DNA of 64,000 nt, from NCBI RefSeq assembly GCF_015100155.1, contig NZ_JACKZA010000010.1:76178-140177 (forward strand), given 5' to 3'. The position numbers and the translations under genes were made by a program. The notes below the pieces were generated by a model. The model saw only the letters and a program-made list of their open reading frames with translations, did no database searches and was not told where the DNA came from. The stretch is from Acidithiobacillus sp. HP-2. Lineage in GTDB: Bacteria > Pseudomonadota > Gammaproteobacteria > Acidithiobacillales > Acidithiobacillaceae. Below are positions 17,648-25,048 of this stretch, piece after piece. The first letter of the stretch is position 1. Each line of letters starts with the position of its first letter.

Positions 17648-19336
17648 TCAGCACCACCGTAACATAACGTTGAGACGCCGCGCCCCACTCAACAAAATCT
17701 GAGTCATGCGGGCATACAGGTCATTGACATACAGCTCTCTGGACAACAAGGCATACAGGGCCAGATAAACACCACGCCAGCGGCCCTGATCTGCGCGATC
17801 CCACCAACCGCTGGAATCCGCAAAAAAGGTCAAAGCCCAGGCACCGACAAAGAGCAGCGCAAGGATGATCACCAACACGTCAAAGTAGACGCTGTTGATA
17901 CTGGCGGCACCATATATCTGATATTCCTCGTCGTGCGGATATAAAAAGTGTCCGAAGTAATGGCTGATCAGGGTATAACCAATGACCACCAGAACAAATG
18001 ATCCGAGAATACCACCCATCAAACGCCAGGGGTTGGTATGGGTCATTTTATGGGTGGCAAACAAGGCCTGGGCTCCGGTCACCCAGCCGAAAAAGAGCAG
18101 GATAATGACCCCTTGTTCGTGCAGAAGTCGCGATGAAACAAATAAGTGGGACACACTGAGCACGACTACTGGTACGATAATGGTCAAGGCTGCCGCCGCC
18201 AGCCAGGGCAGCCGTGAAGGCTTGGCCGGACGCCGCTCGACAATCGAGGTGTACACTGGGTCCGCAGGGACGCCATCATGTTCCCGGGCCTCGCCAATGA
18301 TATTTCCTGCTCCCAAAAACAGGGATGCCTTGAAAAATCCGTGGGCGATCAGATGGAAAATGGCCAGAGCAAAAGCCCCAACCCCGCATTCCATGACCAT
18401 AAAACCCATCTGCCCCATGGTCGAATAGCCCAGTGAGCGTTTCACATCATTTTGAATCAACATCATGGCTGATCCCACTACAGCGGTAATCAGGCCTACG
18501 ATAAATACAAAATGCAAAACAATACTGGCGTGTTCGAATACCGGAAAAAACCGGTTAAACAAAAATCCGCCTGCGTTGACTATGCCTGCATGCATAAGTG
18601 CAGACACTGGGGTCGGACCATCCATGGTGTAGGGTAACCAGCCATGAAGCAGAAACTGGGCAGAGCGCGCAAAAGCGGCGAAAGCCAGGAGAAAACCCAC
18701 CAGCTCCGGAACCGATAAACCCCAGAAAGCGTCCAGATGCGGATACATTTGCAGCCGGGAAAAAATCACCGGAAGGGAAATAGAGTGGTAACTTCTGATC
18801 AGTACAAAAGCGGCCAACCAGAGTGGCACATCTCCGGCCCGGTAAGTAATTTGCGTCCAGAACGCATAACGTCCTGCTGCAGGACGGTTGGTATCGTGGC
18901 CCAACAAAAAATAAAGTACCACCCCCACCAGAAACCAGGCGACCAGCAAGGTAATCAGATCAGCCGCAGAAACCATGAATAAAATAGTCGCTGTCATCAA
19001 GTCAAGAAGCGCAAAAAAGCGGGTGTAATTAGCCTCTTCGACCATGTAGCGCACAGAATACATATGGACCAGCAGGCTGATTCCACTCACAAAACTCCAC
19101 ATGATGAGGGTTAGAGGATCAAGCCATACACTCCCCCAGAGGGTGCCGATAACCTCCACGCGCGAAAAGCCGCCCAGGGCATAACTGGTCAGCTCAATGA
19201 GCGCCAATATAAAAGTCAGCAAGGTAATGATTACGCTGATTCGCGCCGCCACCTTGCGGGCAGAATGCGCAAAGACAAAAATAATGACTGCCGATAAAAT
19301 TGGCAGGAATGGAATTGCAATTGCCCAATTACCCAT
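17648..19336 (-). CDS. dabB: Inorganic carbon transporter subunit DabB (NuoL-like)
   Basis: 562-residue membrane protein of the proton-conducting NuoL/MrpA family. In DAB systems it couples the proton or sodium gradient to DabA-catalysed CO2 hydration. Typical antiporter motifs are present: LLVHMYSVRYMVEEANYTRF near residue 90, a lysine-bearing SLGYSTMGQMGFMVMECGVG around residue 310, and SALMHAGIVNAGGFL near residue 245. The usual long C-terminal lateral helix of NuoL is shortened. It is the first gene of the dab block, 33 bases after cbbO. Confidence 0.93.
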   Translation of the reverse strand: MGNWAIAIPFLPILSAVIIFVFAHSARKVAARISVIITLLTFILALIELTSYALGGFSRVEVIGTLWGSVWLDPLTLIMWSFVSGISLLVHMYSVRYMVEEANYTRFFALLDLMTATILFMVSAADLITLLVAWFLVGVVLYFLLGHDTNRPAAGRYAFWTQITYRAGDVPLWLAAFVLIRSYHSISLPVIFSRLQMYPHLDAFWGLSVPELVGFLLAFAAFARSAQFLLHGWLPYTMDGPTPVSALMHAGIVNAGGFLFNRFFPVFEHASIVLHFVFIVGLITAVVGSAMMLIQNDVKRSLGYSTMGQMGFMVMECGVGAFALAIFHLIAHGFFKASLFLGAGNIIGEAREHDGVPADPVYTSIVERRPAKPSRLPWLAAAALTIIVPVVVLSVSHLFVSSRLLHEQGVIILLFFGWVTGAQALFATHKMTHTNPWRLMGGILGSFVLVVIGYTLISHYFGHFLYPHDEEYQIYGAASINSVYFDVLVIILALLFVGAWALTFFADSSGWWDRADQGRWRGVYLALYALLSRELYVNDLYARMTQILLSGARRLNVMLRWC

Positions 19337-19369
19337 TCGACACTCCCTGTATTATGTTCCAATTTAAAA

Positions 19370-21724
19370 TCATTTGGTCATGGATATATAAAGCTGCGGT
19401 AATTTTTCTGGAAGCTTGTCCACATGATCCAGCACCAGATAATTACGTTGCCCGAAAATTCTGGAAACATATTCATCGGCATAAGGGTCCAGAGACAGGC
19501 AAAATGTCCGGATACCCTTGCGGTTCAGTTCTTCTACGGCTTTTTTGGTATCAAAACGCAAATATTGTGGATCGCGCACATCATTATCTGCGGGTTCACC
19601 ATCGGTGAGGAGCAGAATCAATTTTTTCTGGCTGGCACGCTGATCCAGCAGATGTCCGGCATGGCGCAGTGCCGCACCCATGCGGGTCGAAAGCTGTCCG
19701 GTCATTCCTGCCAGACGACCTTTCACTTTGTCATCATACGGCGCATCAAAGTCCTTGAACTTGTAAAACTCTACGTCGTGGCGCCCATTGGAATCAAAAC
19801 CACAGAGCATATAGGGGTCGCCAATGCGCTCCAGGGCCTCAGCCAGCAAAGCCGTGGCTTCCCTGGCCAAATGCAGCACACTGACATCTCCTTCCGAACG
19901 CGTACGCAGCAGGTCATTGGTCGATTCGGAAAGATCAACCAGCAACATGACGGAAAGATCACGAATATTCAGACGGGTGCGAATACCTATACGCGGATCC
20001 GGCTGTTGCCCCATGCGGATATCCGTCATCGCCAGAATGGCCGCATTAATATCAATTTCATCCCCATCTTCGACTTTGCGCGTCCGCACCACGCCCTGGG
20101 GCTGCACCGCTTCAATCAGCTTGCGCAGCCTTTGCACCAAAGGCTTTTGTTGTTCGAGCATGGTATTAATTTCTGAGGGATCTCCCATTTTGGGATGTTT
20201 TTCATACACGGTCACCCACAAGGGACGTTCCAGCTGGGTCTGATAATCCCACTCGGAATAATTTACCGGTTGCGATACCGGCGTCTTGCCCTCTTTTTCG
20301 TTAAACGTCAGACCATCGTCGTCATAGAACTCTGTGGCGAGCACCCAGACTTCCTGGGCATCATCTCCCGCTGTTTCCACATCGACGGCGTTGATCATTT
20401 CCATGATGCTGACATATTTGCGTACCTGAGCCTGACCGCCGGAGAGAGGATCGCCACTCCAGTCTGTGGCAGGCGCCGTCCAGAGATAGCGATTATCATC
20501 GCGATATGGGCTTTCAGACTGATCTTTCTGCACAGAGTAATTCCAGGAAGATTTTTCACATTCTTCTGCCAGTTTTTCAGCAGCCGCCATCAGCACATCA
20601 TAAACGTCTTCTTCGGCTGCCAACACCCGGATAAACGCTTCTCGGGCGTTGGCCACAAAGGGATGTGGATCAGCATAGTCAGCATCGAGCAGTGCGAGGC
20701 TGATACGATCCATGATGGCTACGGTTTCAGGTTCTGCTGCCTGTTCCTCACAGGCCGGCAAACGGCCTAAATGTTGCCATAGAGGGAAAAGGCCCGGGAA
20801 TTTCTGGATGGCAAGATGCTCAACCCGGGCATCTTCCAGAATACCAATCCACAAACGTTGCAAGGGCTTTGCCAGCTCAAAACGGGGATCGTATCTGGAA
20901 AAAACCACATGCGCTGCGGCGTGTGCCGCTGCAGCACGATACAGCTCCAGGGCGGCTGTTTTTTCCCCTTGGGCGTTTTCCACATCGTCGTAGGCGTCGG
21001 GAACATGAATGAAGTAATTTTCTATGTAGGGCTGGTAACCTTCTCTGGTTTCATAATCTCCGGAAGTGGGTCGCAAAAAAAAATCACGACCCCACAAAGC
21101 GCGCAGATACATGATCAAACGGCGTTGTACGTCAATGAAAAGAACACCGCGACGTTCCTGCTGAAGCACGGCAAGGGATTGTGGCGTATTCAGACCGAAA
21201 AATTCTACCTGTGCGGCAAAATCACTGCGATAGGCGGAAATACCCCAGCTGGCCCAACGCCGCAAACCACCCAGGGTCATTTTTTCGAGGAGCACTTCAA
21301 TTTTGCCCAACATCGGACGAACACCACGCGGTGCCTGGGCGAGTAACTGATCAAGCAGCAGCAGATAGCCGCGAAACAATTCCAGTTCACCCAAACGACG
21401 GGAAACAATCGGAGCACTGGTGAAAAATAAGGCCAGCACTTCGGCGCTGGTTTTGGAAAACATGCGAATGGCCATGGAAAGCATTTCGAATACAGCCTGC
21501 TCGCCAATTTCACGGGCAACCTGTGGGGCACTTTCTATAAAAGCAAGAACCAGATCAGTCCCACGCCCCAGCGCCTTAAGGCTGCTGGCACCCTGCAGAT
21601 AGGATTCGAGACCACGTCGACCAAAAACCCGGGCGGCTTCATACCAATTAGCCTCCAGGACTTCGGCGGCGTGTGGCCCCAGATCTTCCAATATTTCCGG
21701 ATAATCCGCCAACTGAATGGACAT
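19370..21724 (-). CDS. cbbO: RuBisCO activase adaptor CbbO (VWA domain)
   Basis: 784-residue adaptor with a C-terminal von Willebrand A domain. It bridges the CbbQ hexamer and RuBisCO so that CbbQ can remodel inhibited active sites. The MIDAS motif is LLVDLSESTND at about residues 591-601, followed by TGQLSTRMGAALRH and LLLTDGEPADND. The N-terminal 500 residues form a helical domain typical of CbbO/NorD. Separation of cbbO from cbbQ by the dab and cpII genes is a variation on the usual adjacent cbbQ-cbbO pair, and suggests the dab block was inserted between them. Confidence 0.93.
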   Translation of the reverse strand: MSIQLADYPEILEDLGPHAAEVLEANWYEAARVFGRRGLESYLQGASSLKALGRGTDLVLAFIESAPQVAREIGEQAVFEMLSMAIRMFSKTSAEVLALFFTSAPIVSRRLGELELFRGYLLLLDQLLAQAPRGVRPMLGKIEVLLEKMTLGGLRRWASWGISAYRSDFAAQVEFFGLNTPQSLAVLQQERRGVLFIDVQRRLIMYLRALWGRDFFLRPTSGDYETREGYQPYIENYFIHVPDAYDDVENAQGEKTAALELYRAAAAHAAAHVVFSRYDPRFELAKPLQRLWIGILEDARVEHLAIQKFPGLFPLWQHLGRLPACEEQAAEPETVAIMDRISLALLDADYADPHPFVANAREAFIRVLAAEEDVYDVLMAAAEKLAEECEKSSWNYSVQKDQSESPYRDDNRYLWTAPATDWSGDPLSGGQAQVRKYVSIMEMINAVDVETAGDDAQEVWVLATEFYDDDGLTFNEKEGKTPVSQPVNYSEWDYQTQLERPLWVTVYEKHPKMGDPSEINTMLEQQKPLVQRLRKLIEAVQPQGVVRTRKVEDGDEIDINAAILAMTDIRMGQQPDPRIGIRTRLNIRDLSVMLLVDLSESTNDLLRTRSEGDVSVLHLAREATALLAEALERIGDPYMLCGFDSNGRHDVEFYKFKDFDAPYDDKVKGRLAGMTGQLSTRMGAALRHAGHLLDQRASQKKLILLLTDGEPADNDVRDPQYLRFDTKKAVEELNRKGIRTFCLSLDPYADEYVSRIFGQRNYLVLDHVDKLPEKLPQLYISMTK

Positions 21725-21812
21725 ACCTAGCTCACCCCATTTTTATCGCAAAGCACCCTATACCCATGTACTACACACAGGTCGGCCGAAATATATCAGC
21801 AAGAAGGCGGTG

Positions 21813-22049
21813 CTAGTCTGGCCAAATACGCTGAGGATTGATTTCACGCCCACCACCCGCATTCAGATCACTCACGCCTGGCGTTTCTTTGGGCGTGCTT
21901 TTCTGAGCCGGTTTACTGCTCGTTTCCAGTTTATTGATCGTAGTTGTTTTTTCGGCATCTGCCGCAGGAGTGCTGTTTGCACTGGCGGCCGGAGTACGCC
22001 GTCTGGGACTCTGGATACTCGCGTTGAGTTTGTTCTCCAAATTGCTCAT
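21813..22049 (-). CDS. mcdB: Carboxysome positioning protein McdB (alpha type)
   Basis: 78-residue, low-complexity protein rich in Ser, Thr, Pro, Ala and Lys with no predicted fold. It ends ...[10 protein letters not shown], carrying the C-terminal tryptophan that is invariant in alpha-carboxysome McdB proteins and needed to attach them to the carboxysome. It overlaps mcdA by 4 bases (ATGA), the usual mcdAB pairing. McdB rides on carboxysomes and stimulates the McdA ATPase, distributing carboxysomes over the nucleoid. The sequence is too short for strong similarity; context decides the call. Confidence 0.82.
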   Translation of the reverse strand: MSNLENKLNASIQSPRRRTPAASANSTPAADAEKTTTINKLETSSKPAQKSTPKETPGVSDLNAGGGREINPQRIWPD

Positions 22050-22672
22050 TTCAAGATCTCCTCAATAATTCCTTCGAATTCCTGTACGGCAGCCGTGGCC
22101 CGCTTCCCCATCTGATACACACTTTTGCCTTCAATGGCTGCATTCCGGTATATGGCCCGGCGGGCAACCTGCACGGGTAACACATTCAGACCCATTGCCT
22201 GAACTGCAGATTCTGCAGCACGAGACAAAGCACTGTGACTTTCAACCTGATTCAGCACAAATGCCGCATTTCGGGTTGCTTTACCCGCTTGCAGGGCCGA
22301 AATCACTTCCACACTACGTTGGCTCGCCCATAAATCCAGTGGCGAGGGCAGCACTGGTAGTAATATCCAGTCCGCCATCGCCAGCACTTCCCGGGTTTCA
22401 GCGCTCTCCAGGGAAGGCGGACAATCAATCACCCAGTAGGCAAAATCAGCGGATTGCCCCGCACTTTGTTCTGACCAGCTTTGTACAGACAAAGCATGAC
22501 CATCAGCTTCAGCAGCCCAATCCGCCCAATAGCCCAGGCTCCCCTGAGGGTCGGCATCCAGCAGTAAGGTGGCACCGCGTTTGGACAAGCCCATCGCCAG
22601 GTTCCAGGCCAGAGTGGTTTTGCCACAACCACCTTTGGCATTAAAAAGGGCAATCCGCCTGGCGGTGGTCAT
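22046..22672 (-). CDS. mcdA: ParA-type ATPase McdA for carboxysome positioning
   Basis: 208-residue ParA/MinD-family ATPase. The deviant Walker A KGGCGKTT (residues 13-20) contains the signature lysine, followed by [10 protein letters not shown] (Walker A' region) and WVIDCPPSL (Walker B). It binds DNA when ATP-bound and sets up gradients that space carboxysomes together with McdB. The start may be the ATG at 22672 or a TTG six bases upstream; the difference is two residues. It lies directly after the acRAF gene in the operon and is unlinked to any plasmid partition locus, so it is not a chromosome-partition ParA. Confidence 0.93.
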   Translation of the reverse strand: MTTARRIALFNAKGGCGKTTLAWNLAMGLSKRGATLLLDADPQGSLGYWADWAAEADGHALSVQSWSEQSAGQSADFAYWVIDCPPSLESAETREVLAMADWILLPVLPSPLDLWASQRSVEVISALQAGKATRNAAFVLNQVESHSALSRAAESAVQAMGLNVLPVQVARRAIYRNAAIEGKSVYQMGKRATAAVQEFEGIIEEILK

Positions 22673-22680
22673 GATCAATG

Positions 22681-22968
22681 TTACTCCCGTGCCTGCACTG
22701 CGCAGTACTCAGCCGCTGCGGCAAATTCTGCCCGCTCAGGCTCCACGGCATCTCCTTCAAATTGAATTGCGACGACCACGTAGGTTTTCGCAAAATTCAG
22801 GTTTGGATAATAGTCAAGTTTCTCAGAAAGTCCCGTCAGCAAATCCAGAAAATGACGAGTTCGTGCATAGTCGGAAAACTCAAATCGTTTGCTCCACCCC
22901 AAAGGACGACGCTGAATTTCCCATCCCTCGGGAGCCTGGATATCCTGGAGATCCTGGTTCACAAACAT
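22681..22968 (-). CDS. Pterin-4a-carbinolamine dehydratase-like RuBisCO assembly factor (acRAF)
   Basis: 95-residue PCD-like fold protein. In alpha-carboxysome operons such proteins act as the assembly factor acRAF, with weak or no dehydratase activity; the normal PCD catalytic His triad is not visible as the usual motif here. The family segment [23 protein letters not shown] fits, with [20 protein letters not shown] as the second half. It is 9 bases from the ferritin-like gene and 9 from mcdA. Confidence 0.8.
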   Translation of the reverse strand: MFVNQDLQDIQAPEGWEIQRRPLGWSKRFEFSDYARTRHFLDLLTGLSEKLDYYPNLNFAKTYVVVAIQFEGDAVEPERAEFAAAAEYCAVQARE

Positions 22969-22977
22969 CCTCCAAAC

Positions 22978-23418
22978 TTAGTGAAAACGCTCCAACATTT
23001 CGGCAAGCGACCGCATATGGCCTTCTTCATCGGCGCGCAGATGGGCAAACACCTCGGCAGAAGGAATATCCCGCATACGCTCGGAAAAATTCTGGGCTTC
23101 GCTATACAATTGCACAGCCGAATACTCCAGATCCTGATCGTGCGTCAACATTTCGCGCAAATCCCTACCCGGGCGCGGTGGCAGTAATTGCGCACCCGTC
23201 GGCGCTATTCCCATCAGCAAAAGCTGTTGACTGAGAATACCGGCATGATCCAGCTCTTCCCGCGATTCATGACGAAAATATTCCGCCCAATCTGCCATGC
23301 CCCAGAGCGTACAAAGACTTGACTGGGTACGGTACTGCTGCACCGCCGTGTACTCATGAGTCAGCGCACGCGTGAAAAAACCAATGATGCGTGGATGATG
23401 ATTACGCATCCCATTCAT
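22978..23418 (-). CDS. Ferritin-like (bacterioferritin-type) protein of the cso operon
   Basis: 146-residue four-helix ferritin-like protein. Metal ligands can be read as LTHEYTAVQQY, ESREELDHAG, DLEYSAVQLY and ADEEGHM, i.e. Glu/ExxH pairs on each helix pair. Bacterioferritin-type genes are a fixed part of many cso operons after csoS1; the function there (iron handling or shell interaction) is not settled. It follows csoS1 by 6 bases. A second ATG lies three codons downstream. Confidence 0.85.
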   Translation of the reverse strand: MNGMRNHHPRIIGFFTRALTHEYTAVQQYRTQSSLCTLWGMADWAEYFRHESREELDHAGILSQQLLLMGIAPTGAQLLPPRPGRDLREMLTHDQDLEYSAVQLYSEAQNFSERMRDIPSAEVFAHLRADEEGHMRSLAEMLERFH

Positions 23419-23423
23419 GGGTT

Positions 23424-23762
23424 TCAGCTCAGATTGCCGGTAACATCACCATCCCGGCCACTACCATCAGCGCTGGGAGACTGAGGTAAAATATGTTCCA
23501 CCTCGGTGTGTACCCGGGCAATAATGTGGGCAGCAACAAGGCCGTCACCAACTCTTTCACAAGCATCCGCACCTGCACGAACAGCCGCATTCACTGCACC
23601 CGTTTCGCCACGCACCAACACGGTGACATATCCACCACCAACAAACTGACGGCCAACCAAACGGACTTCGGCTGCTTTGGTCATCGCATCCGCTGCTTCA
23701 ATAGCCGGTACCAGACCGCGTGTTTCAATCATACCCAGAGCAATACCCGTAAGTGCTGCCAT
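23424..23762 (-). CDS. csoS1B: Carboxysome shell hexamer protein CsoS1 with C-terminal extension (CsoS1B type)
   Basis: 112-residue BMC-domain protein that tiles shell facets as hexamers. Residues 1-96 match the other two CsoS1 proteins in the cluster almost exactly at the protein level, but the nucleotide sequence is clearly diverged from theirs. The extra C-terminus (SADGSGRDGDVTGNLS) is Gly/Asp-rich, as in CsoS1B. The gene lies behind an intercistronic hairpin, suggesting lower expression than the two upstream copies. Confidence 0.93.
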   Translation of the reverse strand: MAALTGIALGMIETRGLVPAIEAADAMTKAAEVRLVGRQFVGGGYVTVLVRGETGAVNAAVRAGADACERVGDGLVAAHIIARVHTEVEHILPQSPSADGSGRDGDVTGNLS

Positions 23763-23798
23763 CTGTGTCTCCTTTATATTGATTACATCTGCCAGGAA

Positions 23799-23817
23799 GG
23801 GCGTAGGAACTACGCCC
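23799..23817 (-). promoter_or_regulatory. Intercistronic hairpin between csoS1 copies
   Basis: Perfect 8-bp stem: GGGCGTAG (23799-23806), a 3-base loop, CTACGCCC (23810-23817). It lies in the 92-base gap between the second and third csoS1 genes and has no U-tract, so it is better read as a processing or stabilising element, or weak attenuator, than as a full terminator. The ribosome-binding site of csoS1B follows it. Confidence 0.55.
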
Positions 23818-23854
23818 GCTCACTCGCGTTCATTTAAGCGACAATCAAACCGGT

Positions 23855-24151
23855 TCAGGCTGATGGTGCTTTCGGCAGAATGTGTTCAACCTCGGAATGG
23901 ACACGGGCGATAATGTGGGCGGCTACCAGACCATCACCGACCCGTTCGCAGGCATCAGCACCAGCACGAACTGCAGCATTTACCGCACCCGTTTCGCCGC
24001 GCACCAACACGGTGACATAACCACCACCGACAAACTGGCGACCAATCAAACGGACTTCAGCAGCCTTGGTCATCGCATCAGCCGCTTCAATAGCCGGCAC
24101 CAAACCACGGGTTTCAATCATACCCAACGCAATACCTGTTACTTCTGCCAT
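23855..24151 (-). CDS. csoS1A: Carboxysome shell hexamer protein CsoS1 (A/C type, second copy)
   Basis: 98-residue BMC protein forming shell hexamers with a small central pore. Core features are GMIETRGLVPAIEAADAM, the pore-side RQFVGGGYVTVLVRG and GAVNAAVRAGADACERVGDG. A 193-bp block (23940-24132) is identical base for base to the preceding csoS1 gene, indicating gene conversion. The start MAEVTG at 24151 was chosen by comparison with the paralogues; in-frame codons upstream lack support. The A/C naming of the two near-identical copies is by position only. Confidence 0.94.
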   Translation of the reverse strand: MAEVTGIALGMIETRGLVPAIEAADAMTKAAEVRLIGRQFVGGGYVTVLVRGETGAVNAAVRAGADACERVGDGLVAAHIIARVHSEVEHILPKAPSA

Positions 24152-24207
24152 TTCATCAACTCCTTCAATAGACAATCTAAAAATCAGAACCGCTGGATGC
24201 CGCTGCT

Positions 24208-24504
24208 TTAAGCAGTGGCAGCCTTCGGCAGGATGTGCTCGACTTCAGAGTGCACACGCGCAATGATGTGTGCAGCCACCAGGCCGTCACCCACCCGTTC
24301 GCAGGCATCAGCACCAGCACGAACTGCAGCATTTACCGCACCCGTTTCGCCGCGCACCAACACGGTGACATAACCACCACCGACAAACTGGCGACCAATC
24401 AAACGGACTTCAGCAGCCTTGGTCATCGCATCAGCCGCTTCAATAGCCGGCACCAAACCACGGGTTTCAATCATACCCAACGCAACACCTGATACATCTG
24501 CCAT
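24208..24504 (-). CDS. csoS1C: Carboxysome shell hexamer protein CsoS1 (A/C type, first copy)
   Basis: 98-residue BMC protein, first of three csoS1 genes. It differs from the second copy mainly in the first ten residues (MADVSGVAL) and the last four, since 24293-24485 is identical to 23940-24132. It follows csoS4B by 44 bases. As an abundant shell component it should be strongly expressed, and its ribosome-binding region (GGAGGGGTGCAA before the ATG) is strong. Confidence 0.94.
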   Translation of the reverse strand: MADVSGVALGMIETRGLVPAIEAADAMTKAAEVRLIGRQFVGGGYVTVLVRGETGAVNAAVRAGADACERVGDGLVAAHIIARVHSEVEHILPKAATA

Positions 24505-24548
24505 TTGCACCCCTCCTTACGAGAACAAAACCCAATATAGAGAACGTT

Positions 24549-24794
24549 TCAAGGTTCCCAAAAGTCAATGATTCCACCAATGGTCAAATCAGTATGAATC
24601 TCAAAGTCGCCCGCCGCATAACGCGCCGCCGAACCTGCTACCGTAAACACCCACTTACCCGGTGGAACCCCCACGGGATCTATCGCTACATTCAGTTTCC
24701 CTGCTGCATCAGACAACACCCGTAACGAAATTTGCTTCAGTCCAGGAACCCGACGGGTGACCACCAGCTCCGAAACCACCTGCATAATCTCCAC
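24549..24794 (-). CDS. csoS4B: Carboxysome shell vertex pentamer protein CsoS4B
   Basis: 81-residue BMV (EutN/CcmL-type) protein that closes the icosahedral vertices of the shell as pentamers. I chose the GTG at 24794, giving an N-terminus equivalent to the MEVM start of known CsoS4B; it begins two bases after the csoS4A stop. Family motifs are RVPGLKQISLRVL, GKWVFTVAGSAARYAAGD and the C-terminal DLTIGGIIDFWEP. Confidence 0.92.
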   Translation of the reverse strand: MEIMQVVSELVVTRRVPGLKQISLRVLSDAAGKLNVAIDPVGVPPGKWVFTVAGSAARYAAGDFEIHTDLTIGGIIDFWEP

Positions 24795-24796
24795 GA

Positions 24797-25048
24797 CTAC
24801 AGAGGGTCCCAATTATCAATGATGCCAATAATCGTCAGATCTGATGGATAATCCTTACTGCCAGCAGCTTCGCGCGCTGCCGAAGATCCCACACAAATCA
24901 CCCAATCACCGGGAATACAACCCACAGCGTCCACCGCCAGTGAGCGCGGTCCACCTTCCTTTTCCTGAACCACCAGTAGAGGACGATGACCCATTTCTGC
25001 AATACGGTTGGTCGATACCAGAGTTTTTTCCACACGCATGATCTTCAT
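24797..25048 (-). CDS. csoS4A: Carboxysome shell vertex pentamer protein CsoS4A
   Basis: 83-residue BMV pentamer protein. It shares with CsoS4B the features GDWVICVGSSAAREAAGS and DLTIIGIIDNWDPL but starts MKIMRVEKTLVSTNRI, as in other CsoS4A proteins. The start overlaps the csoS3 stop by 4 bases (ATGA). Vertex proteins are needed in small amounts, which fits their place behind csoS3 with coupled translation. Confidence 0.94.
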   Translation of the reverse strand: MKIMRVEKTLVSTNRIAEMGHRPLLVVQEKEGGPRSLAVDAVGCIPGDWVICVGSSAAREAAGSKDYPSDLTIIGIIDNWDPL

